From Blastopirellula retiformator (GTDB taxonomy: Bacteria; Planctomycetota; Planctomycetia; Pirellulales; Pirellulaceae): DNA of 64,000 nt. A program made the translations under genes and the position numbers. How positions within the stretch are numbered: the stretch's first letter is position 1; every line of letters begins with the position of its first letter. Below the pieces are notes generated by a model. The model was not told the DNA's origin, did no database searches, and saw nothing but the letters and a program-made list of their open reading frames with translations. The stretch spans positions 639,729 to 703,728 of the forward strand of contig NZ_SJPF01000002.1 of the NCBI RefSeq assembly GCF_007859755.1, given 5' to 3'. Below, piece after piece: positions 16,713 to 25,253 of the stretch.

Positions 16713-17315
16713 ATGAACGGAAAGATCTCGCTTTCGCTGTTGGCGGTTCTCGCGCTTTCGCTGGTCGGTTGCTGCTGTGATCGTTGCGGTAAGTGGTCGT
16801 GGGGACATTGCTGCGATGATTTTCCGAGCGGCGCGATCGCCCAACCGCTGGGATCCTACACCTGCAGTTGGCAGAAGTCCCAAGCGGAACTGGCCAACCA
16901 GGAAAACTACGTCATCTTTCGTCGAGAATGGGTCGGCGACTCGCTCGAATTGAGCCAAGGGGGCAAACGTCACCTGGGCGAAGTGTTGCCGGCGGTCATG
17001 GAAGCGGGCCAGGTTCTGGTGGTTGAAGAGACGGCAGACTCGGAGCTGGACGCCCGCCGTCGCGACCACCTGGTGATTGTCTTGGCGAAAATGGAAATCC
17101 CCGAGCCCGACCAGCGCGTCGTGATTGGTTATCCCCTTGGCGAAGGCCTCTATGGATTTAACGCCCCAGCGATCCGCAGCGGCATCCAGGGAGGCCGAGG
17201 AACCGGCGGCTCTCGCTTCGGCGGCGCGAACTCCGGTTTGGGCGGCGGCTTCGGTGGTGGCTTCACCAGCGGCGGCGTGGGGGGCGGATATGGAGGCTTC
17301 GGCGGTTACAACTAA
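16713..17315 (+). CDS. Cys-rich/Gly-rich lipoprotein of the Tad locus
   Basis: 200 residues. A lipoprotein signal (MNGKISLSLLAVLALSLVGC) with the modified Cys followed at once by CC and a CxxC (CCCDRCGKW). A middle part (about 50-145) with mixed strand/helix character follows, then a C-terminal 45-residue tail made almost wholly of Gly, Ser and Phe/Tyr (GGFGGGF-type). It lies 23 bases after cpaC, and its stop codon overlaps the tadD start in TAATG. By position it could replace the small lipoprotein or pilotin (CpaD/RcpB) found beside secretins in other Tad loci, but I see no sequence match. The role is inferred from context. Confidence 0.72.
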   Translation: MNGKISLSLLAVLALSLVGCCCDRCGKWSWGHCCDDFPSGAIAQPLGSYTCSWQKSQAELANQENYVIFRREWVGDSLELSQGGKRHLGEVLPAVMEAGQVLVVEETADSELDARRRDHLVIVLAKMEIPEPDQRVVIGYPLGEGLYGFNAPAIRSGIQGGRGTGGSRFGGANSGLGGGFGGGFTSGGVGGGYGGFGGYN

Positions 17316-18070
17316 TGACGAACCCATTCACCAAACAGACCGTTCTTATCTTCAGCATGTTGGCTATTTGTAGCGTTGGCTGTTCCGCCATTCCGCTGAA
17401 GTCGCCGCTGTCAGGTAAGACGTCAACCGCGCTGGGCGATTCAACTTTGCCGCCGAAGGACGCCGCCAAAGTTTGCGTTTCGACTGCCAAACAGCTGCAC
17501 CAGCGGGGTGAATTTGCCCAAGCCGCGGCGATGCTAGAACGAGGACGAACGCTGGCGCCCAAGGGTTACGACTATTCGCGTCATCTGGCGGCGCTTTATA
17601 GCAACCTGGAGATTGCCGAAAAGGCGGAAGCGGAGTACCAACTGGCGCTGTCCGCATCGCCCCAAGACGCGGATCTCTGGAACGACTACGGCTATTTTCA
17701 ATATCGCCAGAATCAATTCGCCGCAGCCGAAAAGTCATTCCGCCAAGCGCTGAGCATCGATCCACAGCACGAGAAGGCCAGTATGAATCTCTCGGTCGCG
17801 TTGGTCAGCATGGACCGTCTGCCGGAAGCGTACGAGCGCTTCGAGAAAATTGTCGGTCCCGCCGCCGCGCATCAGAACATTGGCGTTTTGCTCGCCAAGC
17901 AAGGTCGAACGACCGAGGCGGAAACCGCCTTCAATCACGCGATTCGACTAGAGCCAAACACGAAGATTGCCCACGCGTTTCTGAACAGCTTGGAAAAACA
18001 AAAGTTAGACGCCGCTCGCGCACAGCAAAGACTGGCGACCAGTGAAGATGGCATGGCGGTCTATCGCTAG
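17315..18070 (+). CDS. tadD: TadD-like TPR lipoprotein
   Basis: 251 residues. A lipoprotein signal (FSMLAICSVGC) precedes about five tetratricopeptide repeats from residue 55 to 230 (for example SRHLAALYSNLEIAEKAEAEYQLAL and LWNDYGYFQYRQNQFAAAEKSF). TadD proteins are periplasm-facing TPR lipoproteins that support secretin assembly. The ATG shares a base with the stop of the preceding lipoprotein gene. It is the last gene of the Tad operon. No compact terminator follows; a hairpin with a T-rich tail lies about 290 bases on, at 18364-18408. Confidence 0.87.
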   Translation: MTNPFTKQTVLIFSMLAICSVGCSAIPLKSPLSGKTSTALGDSTLPPKDAAKVCVSTAKQLHQRGEFAQAAAMLERGRTLAPKGYDYSRHLAALYSNLEIAEKAEAEYQLALSASPQDADLWNDYGYFQYRQNQFAAAEKSFRQALSIDPQHEKASMNLSVALVSMDRLPEAYERFEKIVGPAAAHQNIGVLLAKQGRTTEAETAFNHAIRLEPNTKIAHAFLNSLEKQKLDAARAQQRLATSEDGMAVYR

Positions 18071-18077
18071 AAATTAT

Positions 18078-18267
18078 GGTCCTTCAGGGTTTCTTGTGGG
18101 TCGCCGCAATAAGCGGGGATCTCACCAACAAAGGCAGGGCTGCCTTCATCTGCGCCGAAGGCAGCAACCACCGTTATTTTCCGAGTAAATTCAAGAGCCC
18201 AGCCACTTACTGGCGAAAGCTTCAGGCAAGCGATGGCGACGAAAATGCCTCCCATGCTTGATCGAAA
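18078..18267. repeat. Repeat family C, copy 1 (3' truncated)
   Basis: Matches the reverse complement of 25449-25716 almost base for base, apart from a roughly 50-base stretch present only in the other copy. It contains one terminal inverted repeat, TTGTGGGTCGCC, at 18094-18105. The opposite end is cut off at about 18267, where an IS5-type transposase fragment begins. The similarity extends some 16 bases outside the terminal repeat (GGTCCTTC...), so the element or its old target was longer. Confidence 0.85.
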
Positions 18268-18362
18268 TGGCCCGCCCCCTTTGATTTCTCCGGCAGCAGT
18301 TGCCGGATCAATTGCCGTTGCCGATTTGTCAAATCACTGGAATACTTGACTTCCGTTTTCAT
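18222..18362 (-). pseudogene. IS5-family transposase N-terminal fragment fused to repeat C
   Basis: From ATG 18362 the minus strand reads MKTEVKYSSDLTNRQRQLIR followed by QLLPEKSKG, the conserved opening of IS5-group transposases (typically '...SDLTDxQWxLIxxLLPxxK'). It then runs into repeat C and stops. Only about 30 of the expected 260-plus residues remain and the DDE core is absent. Confidence 0.75.
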
Positions 18363-18363
18363 G

Positions 18364-18408
18364 CTACAGCTCCTTCCTCAGGCCGTGAACCCAAAGAGGG
18401 AGCTGTAG
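18364..18408. terminator. Hairpin CTACAGCTCC/GGAGCTGTAG with T-rich tail
   Basis: A perfect 10-base-pair stem with a 25-base loop, followed on + by CTGTTTTTCTTT. It lies immediately upstream of the IS5 fragment's start codon, so it may be a piece of the IS end. It could also terminate transcripts leaving the Tad operon. The long loop makes it a weak terminator. Confidence 0.45.
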
Positions 18409-18444
18409 CTGTTTTTCTTTAATCAGGCAATTTCAAAACACGTT

Positions 18445-18824
18445 CTAAGAGTCATCAGTTGCCAAAGAGTCGCCATCTGATCCCGCGAAGCGTTGATTCG
18501 CCAGTCTTTCCAAAGCTTCCCAGGTGCGGTCGGCCCGCTGATCCGTGAATCCCCAGTTGTCGATGGCTCGGTAAACCAGGTTCGCCATCTCTGCGCGAAA
18601 TTGTTGTTCGCCTTCGATCGGCAACGTCGCTTGCAACAAGAGGATTGGCTGAGCCCGCTGCGTACGGTCTCGTTGTCCAACCTAGTGTCAGCAGCAATCG
18701 CTGTCTCAAAATCAATCAAGAATTCACGCACGGAAGCGTCAGCGGTTTCGTACCGTGTGTCGGAGTTGTCACTCGCCGAGCCATCGACAGTTTCTTCGCT
18801 TGTTACATCGCCATCAACGGGCGT
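18445..18824 (-). pseudogene. Decayed third C-terminal module of the beta-helix/SGNH gene
   Basis: Directly after the TAA of the large gene (18825-18827) the same frame continues as TPVDGDVTSEETVDGS and then VREFLIDFETAIAADT, matching the start of the gene's two 99-residue C-terminal modules (AGFRDYLLTLENAIAEGT). After one frameshift near 18640-18665 the match resumes with LLQATLPIEGEQQFRAEMAN and IDNWGFTDQRADRTWEALERL, ending at 18445. An ancestral protein with three modules has therefore lost the last one to a nonsense codon and a frameshift. Alternatively, the third module was always the diverged end and the stop is recent. Confidence 0.72.
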
Positions 18825-21800
18825 TTAATCGACGGTATCTTCACTTCCGTTGTACACGGTTTCGCCAGTCAGGTACTGATTGCCAATCAAGTCATGCTGT
18901 TCCCAGACAATGTCGACTTCAGCATCCGTCAGACCCAAGGTGTCGATCGTGCGACCAACCACATCGCCCATGTCGCTCCAGAATCGATCGGCACTGATGG
19001 GCAGAGTTGCTTCGGCCAGCAATGCTTCCAACGCCGCCCGGACACTGGCTTGATCCGCAGAAGTTCCTTCGGCAATCGCGTTCTCAAGCGTCAACAAGTA
19101 GTCTCGGAAACCAGCGTCCACGGCGGGATACGGGTCTTCCGTCGCATCGGAAAGATCTTCGCCCGTCAAATACTGATTGCCAATCAAGTCATGCTGTTCC
19201 CAAACGATGTCGGCTTCAGCGTCCGGCAAACCCAAGGTGTCGATCGCGCGACCAACCACATCGCCCATGTCGCTCCAGAATCGATCGGCACTGATGGGCA
19301 GAGTTACTTCGGCCAGCGATGCTTCCAACGCCGCCCGGACACTGGCTTGATCCGCAGAAGTTCCTTCGGCAATCGCGTTCTCAAGCGTCAACAAGTAATC
19401 TCCGAAACCAGCGTCCACGGCGGGATCGCCTGTTCCCGGATCATCGGACGGATCGCCAATTCCTGTTGATGAGCCATCCGTGACGGTTTGGAAAATGAAC
19501 TCACTGATGTCGGCAAGGTTCGCCCGGACCAGCGGGTGGATGCTTTCGGGTGCTACATAGTCCGCAGGAATCGGCTGGCCGAAGTTCTCGCTGTACGTCG
19601 CGATCGCAGCCAAGAAGTAAGTCGTTTCCGTTCCATGTGGCGCGTCGTCGGAGAACAAGTCGGTCTGAGTTACGCCGGACAGACGTCCTTGCAAGCCAAG
19701 CTCGCTATCGTTCAGCAATCCGATCAGTGCTTCGTTTACTTCGATCGGACGGAATGTCACATCGGGGCGGGCCGCGCGAAGCGAATCGATCAGGGTATCG
19801 AACCACGCTTGATAATCGCCCAGCGAGTATTCAGCGTAGTTGGCGAATTCGGCATCGGTCGCCGGGAAGGCTGTGAGGAATGGCGACATGTCAGGCCAGC
19901 CTTCATAGATCTGAACTTCAATACCCGGCTCAGCTGCCGTCAAGTAATCGATCAGCGGCAAGTACTCGCTTACGTCGTCAGCCGGCGCGTGCTGCTGGAT
20001 GTAGTTGTACGGCGAGAGCACAACGGATTGGAAATCTGCGGCGCCCAGTGGCGTTTCAGAATCCCAGACGCCTTCGGCTCCGCCTTGGAATCCCCACTGA
20101 ACCGACAATTCTTGGCCGCTATTAAAGGACTCCGCCGAGTACCATTGGCCATCGACTAAATAAGTGTTGTCGCCGGCCGATGCGAATTGGTGAATCCAAT
20201 ACGGCACAGCAGTGCCACCCATGTTTTGCGGGTCGTCGCCATCGACAAAGTGATTGATCAGGCTATGCCCAAGAATCAGTTGCCGAATGGTTTGCGGTGA
20301 TGAATCGTCAGTGTTTGAACCTGGATCCGTGTTACCAGAACCAGGATCAGCCAGCGTCGCACCAGCCAAGATCTCATTCGCCGGACTTCCATCTTGGAAC
20401 GCAAAGTTGCCTGCTGCCACGTCAACGAACAGCGGATCGACCGACAGATAGTTGTTCTGTGTGAAGCCAGGGACGGCGTCGTCTTCGATGTATTGGATCA
20501 ACCACGCAGGCATGGATTGAATCAAGTTGTTTTCGATCGTCCGGTCGATCCGTTCTGGAACGATCAGCTCGAAATCGGTTTCTGCGTTCGCCGCCATGAT
20601 GTTATTGCGAATCACGATCGAACCGACCGCATACTCGGTCGAAAAGTCATCGCCCGTATCGGGAATCCAACTGGAAAACACCCCGGCGTTATGTCCAGCA
20701 ATCACGTTGCCGATGACTTGATTGCTTTGGCCACCGTTGATTTCCAAGCCAGCCGATTGGATCGTCACGTCAGGCGTCGCGTCGCCGCGATTGTTGGCGA
20801 CGATCATGTTGCTGACGAACGCAACGTTAGAACTGTTGTAGACGTCGACCCCCCAGGTGTAGTTTCCTTGGATGACGTTTCCGGCAACGAAACCGCCTTG
20901 AATGTGCTGCAGCAGAACGCCACCATGATGATACAGGCCGCCAACCCATGACGAAGTTTCCGAACCGTTGTCGGTGATCAGCGAATCAACGAGCGCGAAG
21001 TTGCTTGTGTCGATGCGGCCACTGGGACGAGTGCTGAGTGACCCGTTCTCGGCCGAAATGCGGATGCCGTATCGAAGGTGGTCGTGAACGTTAATCTCTT
21101 CCAGTCGTATGTCGGACATCGGCAGTTGGTCTTCGATGTATGTCGGCGTTCCGTTGACGAGTTGAACGTTCCCGGTATTGTCCGCCACGATTCCGTAGTA
21201 CTGAAAGTTGCCTTCGCCAGAATCAGACGTCCCGGTGTTGTAGAATTCGGTGCCGCGAACCGTGATGTGATTGCCACCCCCCAACGCAAGTCCGGCGTAC
21301 GAATTGTTGTAGGCTACGCCTCCCTGAATCAAGACGTTCGATGCCGACTCGAGCGTTTGGAAACCAGCTGTGCCGTTGTTGTTCGCATTCACGTCGATCA
21401 AGCGAATGTCTTGACCAGCAATCACGACACCGCTAGCTCCATAGCCATTCGTCCCTTCGCTCAAGACTCCGGACACTGTGACGCCGTTGATTTCGATCCG
21501 CGATCCACCAACGTAGATCCCGTGGCCCGCGCCGCCGTCGGTGATCGTCACATTTCCTTCTCCCACGACGGTGAGGTCGTTACCGTTGATCGTCAAAGCC
21601 TCGGCGTAGGTACCTTCGGCGATGGTGATGGTGTCACCGGCCGACGCAGCATCAATTGCTTCCTGGATGGAGGCGAATTCTGCCGATCCGTCCGCTGCAA
21701 CTCGCAAGGATGCTCCGCCGGACGCAGGTGTCGCTGGAAGGTTGGGAGCGTTAAGCGAGAGTTGGCTGCCATCGATGGACGTGCCCTCTGTTTGCGTTGC

Positions 21801-21998
21801 CCCCGAGCCGGAGTCACCAGCACTCGTATCACCGGCAATCGGCGAGCCGACTTCGGCTGCTTGATCTTCCATGGGCGAATCAGGATACGCATCCCCCGCA
21901 AGCAACTGGCGATCCTCCAGTTTCTGAAGAATTCCCAGTCTTCGGTTTCTTGAGGATGGGGCATTGTTTTTTGTTTTTCGCGAGCGTGAAAAGAGCAT
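18825..21998 (-). CDS. Secreted LEPR-anchor / right-handed beta-helix / SGNH-hydrolase-like protein with tandem C-terminal modules
   Basis: 1057 residues from ATG 21998, which has a good GGAG eight bases upstream; the open frame continues a further 95 codons, to 22283, without such a site. The domains in order are: a planctomycete LEPR-type N-terminal motif (KLEDRQLLAGD, about 26-36); a right-handed parallel beta-helix (about 97-560; ADGSAEFASIQEAIDAASAG, then many N/G/V-rich rungs), as in polysaccharide lyases and related surface proteins; an SGNH/GDSL-like domain (about 572-830) with LILGHSLINHF (putative Ser579) and DDAPHGT (putative Asp785/His788); and two nearly identical 99-residue modules (860-958 and 959-1057). 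It is probably an extracellular polysaccharide-binding or -modifying enzyme, for example a deacetylase. It is the last gene of the sigma-kinase cassette. Confidence 0.82.
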   Translation of the reverse strand: MLFSRSRKTKNNAPSSRNRRLGILQKLEDRQLLAGDAYPDSPMEDQAAEVGSPIAGDTSAGDSGSGATQTEGTSIDGSQLSLNAPNLPATPASGGASLRVAADGSAEFASIQEAIDAASAGDTITIAEGTYAEALTINGNDLTVVGEGNVTITDGGAGHGIYVGGSRIEINGVTVSGVLSEGTNGYGASGVVIAGQDIRLIDVNANNNGTAGFQTLESASNVLIQGGVAYNNSYAGLALGGGNHITVRGTEFYNTGTSDSGEGNFQYYGIVADNTGNVQLVNGTPTYIEDQLPMSDIRLEEINVHDHLRYGIRISAENGSLSTRPSGRIDTSNFALVDSLITDNGSETSSWVGGLYHHGGVLLQHIQGGFVAGNVIQGNYTWGVDVYNSSNVAFVSNMIVANNRGDATPDVTIQSAGLEINGGQSNQVIGNVIAGHNAGVFSSWIPDTGDDFSTEYAVGSIVIRNNIMAANAETDFELIVPERIDRTIENNLIQSMPAWLIQYIEDDAVPGFTQNNYLSVDPLFVDVAAGNFAFQDGSPANEILAGATLADPGSGNTDPGSNTDDSSPQTIRQLILGHSLINHFVDGDDPQNMGGTAVPYWIHQFASAGDNTYLVDGQWYSAESFNSGQELSVQWGFQGGAEGVWDSETPLGAADFQSVVLSPYNYIQQHAPADDVSEYLPLIDYLTAAEPGIEVQIYEGWPDMSPFLTAFPATDAEFANYAEYSLGDYQAWFDTLIDSLRAARPDVTFRPIEVNEALIGLLNDSELGLQGRLSGVTQTDLFSDDAPHGTETTYFLAAIATYSENFGQPIPADYVAPESIHPLVRANLADISEFIFQTVTDGSSTGIGDPSDDPGTGDPAVDAGFGDYLLTLENAIAEGTSADQASVRAALEASLAEVTLPISADRFWSDMGDVVGRAIDTLGLPDAEADIVWEQHDLIGNQYLTGEDLSDATEDPYPAVDAGFRDYLLTLENAIAEGTSADQASVRAALEALLAEATLPISADRFWSDMGDVVGRTIDTLGLTDAEVDIVWEQHDLIGNQYLTGETVYNGSEDTVD

Positions 21999-22310
21999 CG
22001 TAGACTCCGATTGTGACGGGAAGATAAAAGCGGAAAGTTGCCGTGAATCATCGCGCTGGGCCCGCCATACGCAGGTGCACAGCGACATCAGTCCTAGGCT
22101 CAACAGCGATATCGAAACGCGCCGTCGCAGCCGAAATCGGCGCATTGGTTTGCTCCGTGCTTTAGTCTCGTTTGAGAGCGCGCTGACTGGCGTCGCTCTT
22201 TGAATCAATCTCTTGCGGAACAGGAGGCCGTGCAGAAAAGTGGTCAGGCTACTCTTCCGCAAAACGTACTGCCGGCTTGTCAATTCAAAATATTAGGCTT
22301 GGCATTTTTT

Positions 22311-22360
22311 GTAGCACGGCTCTCCGAGTCGTGAAGTCTCGGCTCGGAGAGCCGAGCTAC
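22311..22360. repeat. 50-base hairpin between the kinase and beta-helix genes
   Basis: GTAGCACGGCTCTCCGAG pairs with CTCGGAGAGCCGAGCTAC around a short loop, a stem of about 18 bases with one mismatch. It lies 36 bases past the kinase stop codon. It resembles dispersed hairpins of planctomycete genomes, but no second copy occurs in this window. Read on the minus strand it is followed by an A/T-rich stretch and could end or protect the kinase transcript. Confidence 0.65.
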
Positions 22361-22396
22361 TTTCGTCGCGACCCCAAAATTGAGATAGATGCAGCA

Positions 22397-24247
22397 CTAG
22401 TCAGCTGTGTTACTCTTCGATTGGGACCCACCCATACTGCGGACCAGTTCGCCCGCAAATCGATCTACCCATTCGGGATCAGTCGCTGTGACAACGCCTC
22501 GGTCGGCAACAACCTGTTTGCGGAAGTCTGCGATGGTTCGAGCGGCCTCGAGATCAGGTACTTCCGGTAATCTGTTACCCGCGACTCGGAATCCAGTCAG
22601 TTCATCAAGCTGGCCCAGCACGTGGACTCCTCCGCAGATGCCTGCGACGATACCTTGCTTGCGGCGGATCGCTCCGACAATTCGTTCGACTTGGGACCGC
22701 ACTGATTCGTCAACCAGTAACGTCTTGATGTCGCCTCCAATAAACACGACCGCATCGAATTGCTGAGCGTCGACTTGGGCGAGCGTTAAGTCGGCTTGAA
22801 CCGAAATCAGCTGAGCGTTATCGCCTTCCGCTTCAAAATTCAGTTCGTCGGACGCCGTCACCACTTCGATATTCGGAAAGTCTGCGAGGGCTTCTTTTAC
22901 CGAGGTATAGTCAGGCAAGTAAGTCAGCATGGGCGCGACGACCAAAACGCGTTGCGTCGCGGTGGGCGAAGCGGGAACACCGAGTGCGTTAGGATCTGAA
23001 CGGAAGTTGTTCACCAGCAATCCAACTGATCCGAGCGCGACAAGTGCCAGGATCCCAGCCAATACAGATTGCACAAGTGGCTTGGGTACACGGGCCGCTC
23101 TGATTGGTTTGCTAGGAATCGGCGCCGCTGAGAGTTGATCGAGTGCCTGCAATAGCTGTGATGGCGTTTGGTATCGCTGTTCGGGCGACTTCGCCAACAT
23201 TCTTCGTAAGACGTCGGCGATATGGCTCGGAAGGCTTTCCGGAATCGTTGGCTCCACAAGCAGATGCGACGACAATTTCTCGATCGCGGTCGCTTCGTCA
23301 AACGGCGGCTTACCGAACAGCAGAAAGAAGAACGTACAACCCAAACTGTAAATGTCCGACCGAATATCGGCGCTGCGCGGGTCCTTTGCCTGCTCGGGCG
23401 ACATGTAATCGGGCGTGCCCATCCGCATCATCGAAGACGTCAGCCCGACGGATGCTTGCGGTAGCTCGCCGCTGCCATCGAGATCTTGCCGAACCGTCGC
23501 GAGCCCAAAATCGAGGATTCTCGCTCGACCATCGCGATCCAGCAGCACATTCATCGGCTTCAAATCGCGGTGCGCCATCTGATGCGAATGCGCGTGATCC
23601 AGTCCGCTCGCGATTTGACGGATCATGTCGACGGCCTTATCGACATCAAGAGGCCCGTTTTCCGCGACAACTTCGGCGAGGTTCGATCCGTTGACCAACT
23701 CCATCGCCAAAACATGACTTTGCCCGATTCTCTCGGCATCCAGCGCGGTGACGATGTTCGGGTGCGACAACATCGAAGCCGCACGAACTTCGTTGCGAAA
23801 TCGCGAGATCGCTTCGGGGCTGGAAACCAAATCCTTTCGCACGACCTTCAAAGCCACTTCACGATTCATGACTCGATGTTCGGCACGATAGACTTCGCCC
23901 ATGCCTCCAAAACCGATCAGCTGGATCAGTCGGTAACGCGGATGGTCGATTAGCTCAGCGGGAAACTGATTCGGTTGCTGCGCGCCGGCCTTGGCTGCGA
24001 TCGTTCCGCCCAATGCGTCAGTGTCGCCACTGCAGTTGTGCAGCGTCTCGACATCGACTTGCGTGGCTCGGCGCGCAAGTGACGCCAGGTGATCATCGGG
24101 GATTTGCTCGAGCGCCTTGCAACATACATCGCATTGATCGATGTGCTGGGAGATCAACGATGATTCTTCATCACTCAACAACCCCAGCAAAAAGTCACTC
24201 AACTTTCTCGCATCGGGGCAATCTGTCGTGATGTCTTCAGCCAACAT
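22397..24247 (-). CDS. Membrane Ser/Thr protein kinase with N-terminal zinc anti-sigma motif and C-terminal DJ-1/PfpI domain
   Basis: 616 residues from ATG 24247 (GGAG upstream). Residues 1-50 carry the anti-sigma-type zinc motif H35-x3-C39-x2-C42. A Hanks-type kinase domain spans about 105-372: P-loop GFGGMGEVY (112-120), Lys134, catalytic HRD (226-228), DFG (246-248) and GTPDYMSPEQ. One membrane helix lies at about 392-413. Residues 433-608 form a DJ-1/PfpI (class I glutamine amidotransferase-like) domain with FDAVVFIGGD, the nucleophile elbow AGICGGVHVLG (Cys538) and VVADRGVVTATDP. By topology this domain should face the periplasm. It sits between an ECF sigma gene and a secreted effector gene, so the likely role is to sense a signal, phosphorylate and/or hold the sigma factor. 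The DJ-1 fusion is unusual; a sensory or deglycase-like role is speculative. Confidence 0.88.
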   Translation of the reverse strand: MLAEDITTDCPDARKLSDFLLGLLSDEESSLISQHIDQCDVCCKALEQIPDDHLASLARRATQVDVETLHNCSGDTDALGGTIAAKAGAQQPNQFPAELIDHPRYRLIQLIGFGGMGEVYRAEHRVMNREVALKVVRKDLVSSPEAISRFRNEVRAASMLSHPNIVTALDAERIGQSHVLAMELVNGSNLAEVVAENGPLDVDKAVDMIRQIASGLDHAHSHQMAHRDLKPMNVLLDRDGRARILDFGLATVRQDLDGSGELPQASVGLTSSMMRMGTPDYMSPEQAKDPRSADIRSDIYSLGCTFFFLLFGKPPFDEATAIEKLSSHLLVEPTIPESLPSHIADVLRRMLAKSPEQRYQTPSQLLQALDQLSAAPIPSKPIRAARVPKPLVQSVLAGILALVALGSVGLLVNNFRSDPNALGVPASPTATQRVLVVAPMLTYLPDYTSVKEALADFPNIEVVTASDELNFEAEGDNAQLISVQADLTLAQVDAQQFDAVVFIGGDIKTLLVDESVRSQVERIVGAIRRKQGIVAGICGGVHVLGQLDELTGFRVAGNRLPEVPDLEAARTIADFRKQVVADRGVVTATDPEWVDRFAGELVRSMGGSQSKSNTAD

Positions 24248-24418
24248 GCGGTTTCTCCGTTCCGAGCGAAGTCGATTCGGGAAGTGTTTCGAGCCTATTC
24301 GACCGGCTTGCACCCATAGATGGAAGCAAGCGAAAAAGTCTGACAGCAATATTCAAAGTATTTTGCGGGTCAGCAAAGAAATGCTTGCGAAGCGGAGCGG
24401 GGATTTGCGGTGAATTCT

Positions 24419-25000
24419 CTACTCTTCAAGCAAATCGCCAGCGGATTGGCGGAGCCGGGAAAGCACGCGAGACTTGGCTTGGTAAACGCTGGCGACAGAG
24501 ATCGACAGCCGCATTGCAACCTCTTTTGCCGGGAGTTCTTCACGAGTCAGAAGGTCGAACGCCTCCCAGGTCTTCGGTTCGAAAGACGTTTTCAGCTGGT
24601 CAAGCATCCGCCGGGTGACTTCCAAATCGTGCTCACGACCCCATTGTTGGCTGATCGAACTGGATTCATCTTCGAGTTCACTAAGAAGATGCGAAACGCC
24701 TTCATGTGAACTCACTTGAACTCGTTTCTTTTTGATCGAATCCCGCACAACATTCACGACGATCAAACGCAACCAGCGGCGAAATGCGCCGGAGCGGCCA
24801 TTGTGTTGAAATGCGGGCAACTTGCGCAGGACAACGATCAGAACATCCTGCGTCAAATCATCTGCATCGCTGCCAAAAACGTTTTGCCGCGACAACCAAT
24901 TTCGGATCAGCGGCGCGTAGACATCATGAAAACGCTGCCAAGATTCGCCATCGCCATGAAGAGTGGCTCTCGCTAACAGACTGGTAGACGTCGAATCCAA
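24419..25000 (-). CDS. ECF RNA polymerase sigma factor (kinase-associated type)
   Basis: 193 residues. Sigma region 2 (about 25-90: FHDVYAPLIRNWLSRQNVFG, DADDLTQDVLIVVLRKLPAF, FRRWLRLIVVNVVRD) and region 4 (about 130-190: LPAKEVAMRLSISVASVYQA, KSRVLSRLRQ) are both intact. The long acidic linker between them (SELEDESSSISQQWGREHDLE) is typical of planctomycete ECF factors encoded next to Ser/Thr kinases. The start is TTG 25000: an in-frame TAG lies four codons upstream and there is no closer ATG that keeps region 2. The kinase follows after 171 bases, and the pair probably controls the secreted protein downstream. Confidence 0.9.
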   Translation of the reverse strand: MDSTSTSLLARATLHGDGESWQRFHDVYAPLIRNWLSRQNVFGSDADDLTQDVLIVVLRKLPAFQHNGRSGAFRRWLRLIVVNVVRDSIKKKRVQVSSHEGVSHLLSELEDESSSISQQWGREHDLEVTRRMLDQLKTSFEPKTWEAFDLLTREELPAKEVAMRLSISVASVYQAKSRVLSRLRQSAGDLLEE

Positions 25001-25100
25001 AATGGTAGCACCCTATTGACGCTCTCTTGACGCTATCGACTGGCACAAATCGAATGTCGGAAAGTTGCGATCCGTTTCTTGGCAGAATCGATACTCTAGG

Positions 25101-25253
25101 CTGCCTGTTGAAAAATGCCATCGTGGCATTTTTCAACCTCGCCAGGCTCAGAGCATAGCTCTTCGCGGCTCGCAAAATAACGACTTACGTCGTTATTTTG
25201 CGAGCGCATCCGTGCGATCAAGCAGTCCGTCGAGAAAATCAACGGACTGCTAG
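25101..25253. repeat. MITE-like repeat family A, copy 3 (long form)
   Basis: Same ends as the short copies, but with an extra central palindrome of 14-base arms (CGCAAAATAACGAC / GTCGTTATTTTGCG, 25171-25202, perfect). It is flanked by CTAG on both sides, plus one extra G at the left junction. It lies 100 bases upstream of the sigma gene start, so it may affect that promoter. Confidence 0.9.

Noticed and set aside
18840-19433. Possible CRISPR-like or satellite array because of tandem similarity
   Set aside because: The 297-base period, the open reading frame across both units and the lack of unique spacers show a protein-coding tandem duplication. No CRISPR array was seen anywhere in the window.
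19488-20159. 223-codon plus-strand frame opposite the beta-helix/SGNH gene
   Set aside because: It lies wholly antisense to a gene with clear domain structure, has no ribosome-binding site and matches nothing known. The same holds for the other long plus-strand frames at 18645-22200.
21999-22283. N-terminal extension of the beta-helix/SGNH protein
   Set aside because: It has a hydrophobic segment that could pass for a signal peptide, but ATG 21998 has a well-placed GGAG and puts the LEPR motif near the N-terminus, as is usual. Kept as a minor alternative.
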